Of a stretch of DNA of 64,000 bases, positions 17,749-25,986 are shown one piece after another (position 1 is the first letter of the stretch; each line of letters begins with the position of its first letter). The notes beneath the pieces were generated by a model. That model was not told where the DNA came from and ran no database searches. It saw nothing but the letters and a program-made list of their open reading frames with translations. The stretch lies in the NCBI RefSeq assembly GCF_030167925.1, contig NZ_JASKUT010000002.1:2108001-2172000 (forward strand), written 5' to 3'. Source of the stretch: Paenibacillus silviterrae (GTDB lineage: Bacteria; Bacillota; Bacilli; Paenibacillales; NBRC-103111). Position numbers and translations under genes: made by a program.

Positions 17749-20025
17749 ATGAACATCAATGATATCGTAATTGAGGGAGCACGCGAGAATAACCTTAAAA
17801 ACGTGAATGTCCGCATACCGAAGCAAAAAATCACGATCTTCACAGGCGTCTCGGGCTCGGGCAAATCTTCCCTGGTTTTCGACACCATCAGTGCCGAAGC
17901 TCAGCGGCAGCTTAACGAGACTTTTTCCACATTCATCCGCAATCGGCTGCCCCGTTGTAGTCAACCGGATACCGATCGGATTGAAAACCTGTCTACGGCG
18001 GTTGTGATCGATCAGAAAAAGCTCGGGGGCAACTCCCGTTCGACGGTCGGCACGATCACGGATATTTATTCGATGCTCCGGTTGCTTTTCTCCAGAATCG
18101 GTAAACCTTTTGCTGGTAATTCGCATGTTTTTTCGTTTAACGACCCGGCTGGCATGTGCCCGGAATGCTCCGGGGTCGGACAAGTGGTGCAGTTCGATGT
18201 GGGCAAGCTGCTTGACAGGTCCAAGTCGCTGAATGAAGGCGCAATCCTGTTCCCCGTATTTAAAGTGGGTAGCTGGTACTTGAATACGTATACCCATTCC
18301 GGCTTGTTCGACAACGACAAGCGGCTCGCCGACTTTACGCCGGCGGAATGGGATACCCTCCTCCACGGCAAAGAAAGCAAGATCGTATACCGCACCAAAG
18401 GCGGCGATATCGAATCGGATTATGAAGGTCTGCTGCCCAAGCTCACCCGCCTGTATTTAAAGCGAGACAGCAGCGAGATGTCAGATGCCAAACGCGAAAC
18501 CCTTAACCGCTTTCTAACCTATAGCGAGTGTCACCTTTGCGGGGGAAGCCGGCTTAATCAAGCGGCCTTGGGCTGCCGGATTAACGGATACAACATTGCC
18601 CAATGCGCGGCGATGGAGATTGGCGAGCTAATACGTATGATTGAATCGATTCAGGATCCCGTTGCCGGCCCGATGATTGACGGGATTCTGAACCGGCTGA
18701 ATCATCTGGTCTCCATCGGGCTAGAGTATCTGAGTCTGGATAGGCAGACTACATCCTTGTCGGGCGGGGAGTCGCAGCGCATCAAGATGGTCCGTCATCT
18801 GAGCAGCAGTCTTACCGACATGATCTACATTTTCGACGAACCGAGCGTCGGGCTGCATCCACGAGATGTCCATCGTCTGAACGGCATGCTGAGCCAGCTA
18901 CGGGACAAAGGGAATACCGTGCTCGTTGTCGAACACGACCGCGAAGTCATGGAGATCGCCGATTATATCATCGATGTCGGACCTCATGCGGGAACCCGCG
19001 GAGGGGAAATCGTCTACGAAGGCGACTTTGCGGGTTTGCTCCGCGCGGATACCTTGACAGGACGATACTTGAAGCAAAGTCTGCCCTTGAAAACTTCAAC
19101 CAGGGTGCCCAAGGGTTGGATGACCGTAGCCGGCGCCAGTCTGCACAATCTGAAGGATGTAACAGTCGATATACCCGTAGGTGTGCTGACCGTGGTAACG
19201 GGGGTAGCCGGCTCAGGCAAGAGTACGTTGATTAACGGAGCATTCCTGCCGTCGCATCCGGAAGCAATTGTGATCGACCAGTCGGCCGTGGGCACATCCA
19301 TCCGCTCTAACCCAGCCACTTATACGGGGATGATGGACGAGATCCGGCGGCTGTTCGCAGTCGCCAACAAGGTGAGCGCATCGTTGTTCAGCTTCAACTC
19401 CAAGGGAGCCTGTTCCAACTGTCAGGGTCTCGGGATGGTATACACGGATCTGGCCTTTCTCGAACCAATAAGGACGACTTGCGAAATTTGCGCAGGCAGG
19501 CGGTTCAGCGATGAAGTACTAGAGTATAAGCTGTTCGGAAAATCCATCAGCGACGTCCTCGCCATGACGGTACGGGAAGCTTCGGAGTTTTTCACCGGGA
19601 AAGAGCTGCTCCGTCAATTGCAGACGCTGGAGGATGTGGGACTCGGATACGTGACGCTGGGCCAGCCTCTGAGCACCTTGTCGGGCGGAGAATGCCAACG
19701 CATCAAACTGGCCGGGGAACTTCACAAGAAAGGCAGTCTCTATGTAATGGACGAGCCGACAACCGGACTGCATATGTCCGATATCTCCCGTCTGATGGAC
19801 ATTATGAACCGCTTGGTCGACGGGGGCAACACGGTGGTAGTCATCGAGCACAACCTGGATGTGATCAAGAGCGCGGATTGGATTATTGACATGGGTCCCG
19901 AGGGCGGGCACCGGGGTGGCCGAATCATATTCGAAGGCACTCCTGTCCAGCTGGCTGCTTCCGAGCATTCGATAACGGGGGAGTATTTACGCAAGGCGGA
20001 AACCAGGCAAGGAGCGTCTTTCTGA
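17749..20025 (+). CDS. short UvrA-like ABC-class ATPase (UvrA2/DrrC type)
   Basis: A 758-residue soluble protein with two ABC ATPase halves. Walker A motifs are GVSGSGKSS and GVAGSGKST, signatures are LSGGESQRIKM and LSGGECQRIKL, and Walker B regions are IFDEPSVGLHP and VMDEPTTGLHM. Cysteine pairs for UvrA-type zinc modules are present (CPECSG, CHLCGG, CSNCQG, CEICAG). True UvrA is about 940-960 residues; this one lacks the UvrB-binding insertion, as in UvrA2 and DrrC-like proteins linked to resistance against DNA-binding drugs. A role in drug tolerance or DNA protection is inferred. The start has a GAGGTGAAGGGG site, and the gene follows the DHFR-like gene closely, perhaps in one transcript. 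Confidence 0.9.
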   Translation: MNINDIVIEGARENNLKNVNVRIPKQKITIFTGVSGSGKSSLVFDTISAEAQRQLNETFSTFIRNRLPRCSQPDTDRIENLSTAVVIDQKKLGGNSRSTVGTITDIYSMLRLLFSRIGKPFAGNSHVFSFNDPAGMCPECSGVGQVVQFDVGKLLDRSKSLNEGAILFPVFKVGSWYLNTYTHSGLFDNDKRLADFTPAEWDTLLHGKESKIVYRTKGGDIESDYEGLLPKLTRLYLKRDSSEMSDAKRETLNRFLTYSECHLCGGSRLNQAALGCRINGYNIAQCAAMEIGELIRMIESIQDPVAGPMIDGILNRLNHLVSIGLEYLSLDRQTTSLSGGESQRIKMVRHLSSSLTDMIYIFDEPSVGLHPRDVHRLNGMLSQLRDKGNTVLVVEHDREVMEIADYIIDVGPHAGTRGGEIVYEGDFAGLLRADTLTGRYLKQSLPLKTSTRVPKGWMTVAGASLHNLKDVTVDIPVGVLTVVTGVAGSGKSTLINGAFLPSHPEAIVIDQSAVGTSIRSNPATYTGMMDEIRRLFAVANKVSASLFSFNSKGACSNCQGLGMVYTDLAFLEPIRTTCEICAGRRFSDEVLEYKLFGKSISDVLAMTVREASEFFTGKELLRQLQTLEDVGLGYVTLGQPLSTLSGGECQRIKLAGELHKKGSLYVMDEPTTGLHMSDISRLMDIMNRLVDGGNTVVVIEHNLDVIKSADWIIDMGPEGGHRGGRIIFEGTPVQLAASEHSITGEYLRKAETRQGASF

Positions 20026-20279
20026 CGGGGTACTTTGTAACGGACCCGATCGAGGATTAAGCTTTTGGAGAACGTTAATTGAATAAAACAGAGGATCCAG
20101 GTAGACAAAACGTTTGTTTTTGCTTGTAATGAATATGCTTGCAACGATTAATTCATCCAGCCCGCCGCTAAACTCGTTATGGAGAACCAAATAGTGGTAA
20201 GGTGGAGGGCCGATGAAACAACAAGGAAGGACAGCGGCACCCGCCCTGTCCATTCCTAGTGGAGAAACCAGACCAAAGT

Positions 20280-21131
20280 TTACAGTTCGACTCTCCAGTT
20301 GCCCATCATCTTGGCGACTCCCGGATCTTGGTACGATAAGAATAGACTCTCCCGTGTATCAAGGGCGGAAATGCGTTCCATATCGTCCACGCTCAACGTA
20401 AAATCGAAAATAGCGAAGTTTTCGACGATTCTCTCTTTGTGTATCGATTTTGGAATGACAACAACTTCTCGCTGAACAAGCCAGCGCAATACGATCTGGG
20501 CGACGGATTTGTTGTGTTTTTCCGCGATCGAGGTCAGAACTTCATTGCTAAACAGGTTATTGCGTCCTTCAGCGAACGGCGCCCACGACTGATGTTGCAC
20601 GCCCTGCTCTTTCAAGAAAGCACCGCTCTCTGTCTGCTGGTAGAACGGGTGCGTCTCAATCTGGTTGACGGCGGGCACGATTTCGTTATGCACAATGAGG
20701 TCCATCAGACGATCCGGCATGAAGTTGCTGACCCCTATGGCCTTGATTTTGCCTTCACGGTAAAGCTCTTCCATCGCGCGCCAAGCGCCGTAGTAATCGC
20801 CGAACGGCTGGTGAATTAGGTATAGATCGAGATAGTCGAGCTGCAGCTTCTTCAGGGACTTTGCAAACGCAAGCTTGGCACTCTCGTATCCGGCATCCTG
20901 AACCCAAATCTTGGTCGTAATGAATAGCTCTTCACGCGGTACACCGCTGCGCTTAATCGCGTGTCCGACCGCTTCCTCGTTAAGGTAACCGGCGGCGGTG
21001 TCGATCAAGCGGTAACCGGCCGACAGTGCTTCGTACACCGCGTTCTCGCACTCTACAGCATCCGGAATTTGGTAGACCCCGAAGCCTAGGATCGGCATCT
21101 TCACACCGTTGTTCAAAGTTACAGTTTGCAT
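20280..21131 (-). CDS. aldo/keto reductase
   Basis: A 283-residue NADPH-dependent reductase of the AKR family (YvgN/2,5-diketo-gluconate reductase group). The catalytic tetrad is visible: D44 and Y49 in LIDTAAGYLNE, K74 in TTKIW and H107 in YLIHQPFGD. The cofactor motif VIPKSIHKERIVEN is near the C-terminus. It reduces aldehydes and ketones in the cytoplasm; the substrate is not clear. It is divergent from a MerR-type regulator, a common arrangement in which the regulator controls the reductase (inferred). An AGGAGGAATTTCA site precedes the ATG on the minus strand. The 254 bases between its end and the UvrA-like gene hold no recognisable feature. Confidence 0.93.
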   Translation of the reverse strand: MQTVTLNNGVKMPILGFGVYQIPDAVECENAVYEALSAGYRLIDTAAGYLNEEAVGHAIKRSGVPREELFITTKIWVQDAGYESAKLAFAKSLKKLQLDYLDLYLIHQPFGDYYGAWRAMEELYREGKIKAIGVSNFMPDRLMDLIVHNEIVPAVNQIETHPFYQQTESGAFLKEQGVQHQSWAPFAEGRNNLFSNEVLTSIAEKHNKSVAQIVLRWLVQREVVVIPKSIHKERIVENFAIFDFTLSVDDMERISALDTRESLFLSYQDPGVAKMMGNWRVEL

Positions 21132-21243
21132 TGAAATTCCTCCTATTGATTAATTGTATAGCAGCAACCGGTGCGTATCCCGGAAATCGGTACTGGAGAG
21201 GGAATTCCGATTACGACTCAGTTGCATTACAATAAGCTTAGTA

Positions 21244-21262
21244 CCTTCGTGTTAGACGAAGG
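21244..21262. promoter_or_regulatory. inverted repeat upstream of the MerR-type gene
   Basis: CCTTCGT-N5-ACGAAGG, a perfect 7-bp dyad 40 bases before the MerR start in the intergenic region shared with the aldo/keto reductase. MerR proteins bind such dyads within promoters; the role here is inferred. Confidence 0.45.
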
Positions 21263-21301
21263 CAAGAGGCTGTTATTCTTTTTTTCAAAGGAGGATTCCA
21301 C

Positions 21302-21748
21302 ATGTACACAGTCAAAGAAGCCGCACAAGTCACGGGACTCACCGAACACGCTGTGCGCTTTTACACGGATAAAGGTCTGGTGCCAAGCGTACAGCGCAAT
21401 GAGAATAATGTTCGAATATTCGACGAAGAATCGATCAACTGGCTGCATGGCATCAAATGCCTCAAGCAATCCGGGATGCCGATTGATGTCATTAAAACGT
21501 ATATCGATTTATGTCTCGAGGGGGATTCCACCATTCCGCAACGCTACACACTCATGATGCAACATAAGGAAGCGGCGCTCGCTAAGCTCGAGGAGGCCAA
21601 ACTGCACGTTGCCCATTTGGAAGAGAAAACAGTCCTATATCAAGCCATACTAGAGCACCGCACTCCAGATACAACCAATCCCATCAATTGGGACAGAATT
21701 CAGCATATGCATGGTGACGTATTTTATAAGGCTGCACATAGAGTTTGA
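21302..21748 (+). CDS. MerR family transcriptional regulator
   Basis: A 148-residue protein. The N-terminal winged helix-turn-helix of MerR type spans about 1-70 (MYTVKEAAQVTGLTEHAVRFYTDKGL, then NNVRIFDEESINWL). A dimerisation coiled coil follows (about 80-120) and then a short C-terminal tail without a cysteine cluster, so a metal sensor is unlikely. Such small MerR proteins often control the divergent aldo/keto reductase, here at 20280-21131. An AAAGGAGG site is placed well before the ATG. Confidence 0.92.
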   Translation: MYTVKEAAQVTGLTEHAVRFYTDKGLVPSVQRNENNVRIFDEESINWLHGIKCLKQSGMPIDVIKTYIDLCLEGDSTIPQRYTLMMQHKEAALAKLEEAKLHVAHLEEKTVLYQAILEHRTPDTTNPINWDRIQHMHGDVFYKAAHRV

Positions 21749-21853
21749 ATGTCGAAGCCGGTTAAACCGTATTCGCTGATAGCTCTGTTACGGTGAACCG
21801 TATCATCAATGACGCAAAATATATTTAGATTATTATTTGTCAATAATTCAAAT

Positions 21854-21888
21854 AGGGCCATCCGCGTGTGTTTCGGGGTGGCCCTTTG
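21854..21888. terminator. bidirectional terminator
   Basis: AGGGCCA / TGGCCCT stem extended by TCC/GGG, followed by TTTG on the plus strand; lies between the convergent MerR-type and GyrI-like genes. Confidence 0.65.
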
Positions 21889-21899
21889 CTCAAATCATA

Positions 21900-22376
21900 C
21901 TATTTTTTAACCACAGGAACCCAAAATTCGCCGTAGAAAATACCGTCACCGTTTTCTTTGCGATAAGTCGCATTGGGACCGCCGATGTAAGCATAGTCAG
22001 TGATTTGCGACAAAACTTCGCCAAAAGCACGATAAGTCAACTGATCAAACAAAGTTTCCTTGTCGCCGGTTCCTGCGAGCACTATGTACTCGCTCTCTGG
22101 AAATTCTATGATGCGTGTTGCGTCAGCCACCGATTTGCTAGCTTCTACCGCGAAATAATTCCACGGTCTGCCTTGATAAACCTCGTTGACTGACCATTCG
22201 CGATCATCTTTTGCGGCCGCTTTGAGCTTATCAAAACGCCCGTCAGCCTTGAGTCCTCCCCAAAACTCTGCTTTTTCCTTCTGCAAAGCTGGCGCGTCTT
22301 GGAAATTGGATTGAATTGAAAAACCATAAGCGGTCAATGTAAATGATTTCTTATGTTCAACTGTGTAATTTGCCAT
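21900..22376 (-). CDS. GyrI-like / AraC effector-binding domain protein
   Basis: A 158-residue single-domain protein of the GyrI-like (AraC_E_bind, SHV) small-molecule-binding fold. Visible family features are an N-terminal strand with TLTAYGFSIQ, a middle region EFPESEYIVLAGTGDKE, and the end GIFYGEFWVPVVKK. These domains bind drug-like hydrophobic ligands, either fused to DNA-binding domains or alone. It has no DNA-binding part. It is the second gene of a pair: the upstream gene ends 22 bases before it and encodes a clear paralogue. An AAAGGAGCA site precedes the start. Confidence 0.8.
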   Translation of the reverse strand: MANYTVEHKKSFTLTAYGFSIQSNFQDAPALQKEKAEFWGGLKADGRFDKLKAAAKDDREWSVNEVYQGRPWNYFAVEASKSVADATRIIEFPESEYIVLAGTGDKETLFDQLTYRAFGEVLSQITDYAYIGGPNATYRKENGDGIFYGEFWVPVVKK

Positions 22377-22398
22377 GGGAGTGCTCCTTTGACTGAGA

Positions 22399-22878
22399 TT
22401 AGCCTGCTACTTTTTTTGCACGAAGCCACATTTGGCCATAAAATGTACCGTCTTCAGCTGCTTTGACAAATGTTGAGTTACCAGGACCAACGTATGTGTA
22501 GTCTGTGATTTCTTGCAGCAGGCCACCGAAAACTTTGCCTGTTATTTCGTCAGCAAGGCGGTCTTTGTCAGCGCCTGTACCAGGCACGACGAGGTAGTCC
22601 CCAGCGAGGAAGTCAAGGACGACCGCGCCTTCCACGTCGTATGCGCCCATCACGCCGAAGCCGCGCCAAGCCTTGCCGTCGATGACGTAGTTGATTTGAT
22701 ATTCTTGCCCGTCAGCGAGCGCGAGAAGTTCGGCAAGCTTGCCGTTTTCAGTGATTTCAGCTTTTTTCGCTGTAGTTTTTGCTGCATTGCCTGCCCAGTC
22801 GTTGTAGTCTTCAAGTAAAACACCGAAAGCAGTCATTTTGTAGTTTTCTGAGATGGTTTGGATGGAGTAGTTAGACAT
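22399..22878 (-). CDS. GyrI-like / AraC effector-binding domain protein, paralogue
   Basis: A 159-residue protein similar over its length to the neighbouring 21900-22376 product: both share a K-T-AYG or K-T-AFG N-terminal strand, a sentence of the form DFLAGDYLVVPGTGADK against EFPESEYIVLAGTGDKE, and a matching QITDY / EITDYTYVGPGNSTF segment. A tandem duplication is therefore likely. It would be a stand-alone ligand-binding protein. It is first in the pair and divergent from a WYL regulator at 23029, with repeated GATAC half-sites between them, so control by that regulator is probable. An AAGGAGAG site precedes the ATG. Confidence 0.8.
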   Translation of the reverse strand: MSNYSIQTISENYKMTAFGVLLEDYNDWAGNAAKTTAKKAEITENGKLAELLALADGQEYQINYVIDGKAWRGFGVMGAYDVEGAVVLDFLAGDYLVVPGTGADKDRLADEITGKVFGGLLQEITDYTYVGPGNSTFVKAAEDGTFYGQMWLRAKKVAG

Positions 22879-22913
22879 CTTGATCTCTCCTTAGCGGATT
22901 TGTTTTTACAAGA

Positions 22914-22949
22914 TTGATACTATTCTCTAAATGTATCAAAAAACGATAC
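22914..22949. promoter_or_regulatory. operator cluster between GyrI-like pair and WYL regulator
   Basis: TTGATAC-N12-GTATCAA is a perfect 7-bp dyad (22914-22939). It is followed by another GATAC at 22945-22949, which forms GTATC-N7-GATAC with the second arm. A further GATAC (23015-23019) overlaps the -10 element of the WYL gene. This suggests binding by the WYL regulator to both divergent promoters. Confidence 0.55.
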
Positions 22950-23028
22950 CTTTTATCGAATATCAAAAAGTATTGCAAAAACAGAATCAAAATCAGTACT
23001 GGTGCTACATTTCTGATACAATAAAATC

Positions 23029-23991
23029 ATGAAAAAGACAGAACGAGTGAACCTGATCATGCGCTTCATCAATAACCGCGCGCATTTTACGATTGCAGAG
23101 ATTCAGCGGGAGTTCAAGATTTCTCGCGCGACGGCGATCCGCGACATTAACGAGATTCAGGCGATGGGTTTTCCGCTGACGACCGAGCTTGGGCGCGGGG
23201 GCGGCTACAATGTCCTGAAAAATCAGTATCTGTCCGCCGTCCGTTTCACACCAGAAGAGCTGAAAGCGATATTTATCAGCTTTATCGCCTCGAAAAATTC
23301 GCAGCTGCCTTATTTGCAAAATCGCCGCTCCATCACTGAAAAGCTCATCGGCATCGCGTCGCAAACCCAGCACGACGAGTTGATCGAGCTGAATCATATC
23401 TTGCTTTTTGAAAATACAAATCCTGCTAATCCGAATCTTTTGGAACTCGATGATGCGGCGCCTGCGGAGTTGAACCAGTTGATTTCACTTGCCGCGCGGG
23501 ATAAGCACTTGCGCTTGACGTATGAGCCGAGTCCTGGCTGGCCGCAGTTAATGGACGTTTTTTTGATTCATATTTTTAACTCAAACGCTCGTTGGCTGGT
23601 CGAGGTTTACGATCTAGATACCGATGAGTTTCGTTATTTGCCTGTTGAGATGCTGCGGGATTCGGCCATTTCTGAGCAGAAGATGAGGCGGTCTGAGCAA
23701 GAGATTTTAAGCAAAAAACGGCTTGGCGCACGTGAGTCCAATCTGATTGTAAAGCTTGATACGACTGGGATTCAGCGCTTTAAGCGCTTGCACCCGCCGG
23801 GGATTATTTTATCCTTTACAGGGATGTTCCAGTCGAGTGGGATTTTCAATGCTCAACTGGATGTAACCGATGTTGAGGCGCTAGAGTATTATGCGGATTG
23901 GCTTTTGTTTTTGGGGAAAGGGGTGGAGTTTGAACGAATTCCTGTTGAGCTGCGCTTGATTTTGGAAGAGCGGTTGAAGGGGAAGTGCTGA
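23029..23991 (+). CDS. YafY-type HTH/WYL-domain transcriptional regulator
   Basis: A 320-residue regulator with an N-terminal winged helix-turn-helix (about 1-65: RVNLIMRFINNRAHFTIAEI, then KISRATAIRDINEIQAMGFP) and a C-terminal WYL-like ligand-sensing region with a WCX-type end. Such proteins usually repress neighbouring genes and respond to small molecules or nucleic acids. The divergent GyrI-like pair is the likely target. No ribosome binding site is seen. An extended -10 element TGATACAAT (23014-23022) ends only six bases before the ATG, so transcription would start at or next to the A of the start codon, suggesting a leaderless mRNA. Confidence 0.85.
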   Translation: MKKTERVNLIMRFINNRAHFTIAEIQREFKISRATAIRDINEIQAMGFPLTTELGRGGGYNVLKNQYLSAVRFTPEELKAIFISFIASKNSQLPYLQNRRSITEKLIGIASQTQHDELIELNHILLFENTNPANPNLLELDDAAPAELNQLISLAARDKHLRLTYEPSPGWPQLMDVFLIHIFNSNARWLVEVYDLDTDEFRYLPVEMLRDSAISEQKMRRSEQEILSKKRLGARESNLIVKLDTTGIQRFKRLHPPGIILSFTGMFQSSGIFNAQLDVTDVEALEYYADWLLFLGKGVEFERIPVELRLILEERLKGKC

Positions 23992-24102
23992 CACTTTAAC
24001 AAAAATACGTTAGGATAATAACCGGGCTGCAACGTTCGCGAGCCCGAGTCGGCCTGATGCCGCAGTAACCTCAAAAATTTTAGCGCTCACTCTATATAAC
24101 AT

Positions 24103-24143
24103 GCGAAATATCAGAACGCCGTGGCGAGCTGATATTTCGCTTT
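24103..24143 (+). terminator. terminator downstream of the WYL gene
   Basis: Perfect 12-bp stem GCGAAATATCAG / CTGATATTTCGC with a 14-base loop and a short TTT, about 110 bases after the stop codon. Confidence 0.6.
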
Positions 24144-24650
24144 AGAGCTGATATGGAGAACCATACCATAAGTAGGGCTAGATTATTCGTACGGCAAGGG
24201 CGTAAAGACGATTATAGCAACCGAGCTACCGTCGAAAAGAAAAGGTGGGATCAACTCGCCCCTTGGATCGGTTCAAGCTGTTTGGAATCGCTCAATCGCT
24301 TTACGCTCTGCCTGATTAAGGTGCGAGTATGAAAGCTTTAACGAGTTCTTCATAATTTTCTTCTTTATAAAGCGATTGTCTAAGCGAGCAGCATAGAAAC
24401 TGCTATTCTGCTTCCATAAGTAATATGTATCGGTTATGAGATCTGTCTTGTTGACGTCACGATAATAAGGTCCGCCATAGATTAGCAGAAGCAAATTATT
24501 TTATAGAGCGATTTTCTGACTTTTCATCAAACCGTCTTATGTTTTCCATTGAAAATTTGGATGGTGAAAATGTTGGTGGAATTTATTTAATGAGAATTTA
24601 ATAATCGAAATGGAAATTAATTTGCTCAACGGGGAATGAGGCATGAACTA
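24144..24650. other. gene-poor spacer
   Basis: About 500 bases without a convincing gene. A minus-strand frame at 24273-24494 (73 codons, ending SHLNQAERKAIERFQTA) has a protein-like tail faintly reminiscent of transposase or recombinase termini, but it lacks a ribosome binding site and a recognisable domain. The sequence becomes A+T-rich toward the GNAT gene. I treat it as non-coding or decayed. Confidence 0.4.
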
Positions 24651-25049
24651 ATGATAATTTATAAAAGCGGTGAAACACCCTCATCGAAGGAAATCATAGC
24701 ACTATACAATAAAGCCAATTTAAGACGACCTAACGACGAGGGAAGAATGGAAATGATGTTAAAGAATGCAAATATTAAAGTATCTGCTTGGCATAACGAG
24801 AAGTTAGTGGGTTTCCTGAGAGCATTCACAGACTTTTGTTTTGATTGCTACATTAACGATATTGCTGTTGACCCAGAGTATCAAGGAATGGGAATCGGCA
24901 GAGGGTTAGTAGAGTATTTAGAACCACAGTTAGAAAAGGATACATTGATGTTCCTGATATCCGCCCCCGAATCTAAAAATTTTTATAAAAAAATCGGATT
25001 CAGTAATTTCAAAGATATCGAAGATACATGGCACCGAGTTATTAAATAA
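24651..25049 (+). CDS. GNAT family N-acetyltransferase
   Basis: A 132-residue acetyltransferase with the GNAT core: the substrate strand KVSAWHNEKLVGFLRAFTD, the acetyl-CoA-binding DIAVDPEYQGMGIGRGLVEYL with the Q-x-x-G-x-G/A loop, and the late strand and helix LISAPESKNFYKKIGFSNF. It would transfer an acetyl group from acetyl-CoA to an amine; the substrate is unknown. The ATG at 24651 has a GAGG site 9 bases upstream, whereas the in-frame ATG at 24636 has its purine stretch directly abutting, so the inner start is preferred. The gene is A+T-rich, unlike most of the window, and may have been acquired together with the next gene. Confidence 0.88.
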   Translation: MIIYKSGETPSSKEIIALYNKANLRRPNDEGRMEMMLKNANIKVSAWHNEKLVGFLRAFTDFCFDCYINDIAVDPEYQGMGIGRGLVEYLEPQLEKDTLMFLISAPESKNFYKKIGFSNFKDIEDTWHRVIK

Positions 25050-25080
25050 CCCATTACAACATTAAGCAACCTAACTTGGG

Positions 25081-25112
25081 AGCAGTTTCAGCGGCAACTG
25101 CTTCTTATTCTT
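25081..25112 (+). terminator. terminator after the GNAT gene
   Basis: AGCAGTT / AACTGCT stem with an 8-base loop followed by TCTTATTCTTT. Confidence 0.6.
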
Positions 25113-25223
25113 TAACGTAAAGGGCACCATAGTAGGTAAACAATATGTTAAGGAAAAATTTCCCTTCCCCTAAACTAAGTCTGGATATAATATGTGTTTA
25201 TGCATATTTTAGGGGGATTTTTT

Positions 25224-25766
25224 GTGAAGAAAATACCTTTATTTATTGTCACTGGGGCAAGTGGCGTTGGAAAAACAACGGTTATGGGTGAACTACGCAC
25301 TACAATGCCGGAGTTTGATGTATTTAGCACTGATATTGATAATTTTGGAACAACCGCGTCCAAACTAGAATACCAAGATAGATTTAACATATTGTTTCAT
25401 TTTGCTAATGCTGTTGCAAAATCCGGAAGGGGAACGATAATTTGCGGCACATTGATGCCTTGGGCAGCAGAAAAATGTGATACTTACAATAAATTTAGTG
25501 AAGTATGTTTTATTAACTTACATTGCGATGATGCTACCCGTAATAATCGTTTGCGTAACCGAGGAGATAAAGCAAATTGGACCGATGAGAAGCTAAAAGA
25601 ACATGAAGAATTTGCTCAGTGGCTTATTAATAATGCAGAAACTGCATACATCCCACCTATGCCCACAATTGATACTACATCACCCCCTCCATCTCAAGTG
25701 GCAGAGCAAATAAAAAGGTATGTCTTGAGTAAATGGAATGAACATAATGTGAATATGAAAGATTAA
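25224..25766 (+). CDS. P-loop kinase-like nucleotide-binding protein
   Basis: A 180-residue protein with a Walker A motif GASGVGKTT at its N-terminus. The layout resembles small-molecule or nucleoside kinases: a possible Walker B region FDVFSTDIDNFG, a strand GTIICGTLMPWA, then CFINLHCDDATRNNRLRNRG like the lid region of AAA_33/shikimate-kinase-type folds. The substrate is unknown. GTG at 25224 is chosen because the AGGGGGA site lies 6 bases upstream; the first in-frame GTG at 25194 has none. A TATAAT (25186-25191) lies just upstream. Like the GNAT gene before it, it is A+T-rich. Confidence 0.8.
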   Translation: MKKIPLFIVTGASGVGKTTVMGELRTTMPEFDVFSTDIDNFGTTASKLEYQDRFNILFHFANAVAKSGRGTIICGTLMPWAAEKCDTYNKFSEVCFINLHCDDATRNNRLRNRGDKANWTDEKLKEHEEFAQWLINNAETAYIPPMPTIDTTSPPPSQVAEQIKRYVLSKWNEHNVNMKD

Positions 25767-25798
25767 GCTAAAAAAGACTTTAGCTCAATAAACCACAT

Positions 25799-25830
25799 GA
25801 AGCTGCCGCTGCGACCGGCAGCTTCATTAC
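25799..25830 (+). terminator. terminator after the P-loop gene
   Basis: Perfect 9-bp stem GAAGCTGCC / GGCAGCTTC with a 9-base loop, followed by ATTACG; no strong T run. Confidence 0.6.
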
Positions 25831-25927
25831 GTTAACGGGAGGATAGTTGAATATTATTTCCGGTGAACCGTATCACAATAACGGTAAAGCGGAGAGAGGA
25901 AATTTCCTTTAAATTTTTTTGCGTATC

Positions 25928-25954
25928 TGTCACATTTCTCATCCCTTGCCCGTC
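25928..25954 (+). promoter_or_regulatory. ECF41-type promoter (TGTCACA-N16-CGTC)
   Basis: TGTCACA at 25928-25934 and CGTC at 25951-25954 with exactly 16 bases between, 33 bases before the FAD oxidoreductase start. This is the promoter described for the ECF41 sigma factor group, and the gene pair downstream includes an ECF41-type sigma factor, so autoregulation is expected. Confidence 0.85.
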
Positions 25955-25986
25955 ATACAGGTAAAATTGCGAAGGGATGATGAGCA

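Noticed and set aside
17677..18366. Minus-strand open frame of 229 codons opposite the UvrA-like gene
   Set aside because: Overlaps the conserved Walker A region of the UvrA-like protein on the other strand and shows no domain of its own.
24273..24494. Small minus-strand frame possibly from a transposase
   Set aside because: Only 73 codons, no ribosome binding site, and the likeness to transposase termini is too faint; kept as part of a gene-poor spacer.
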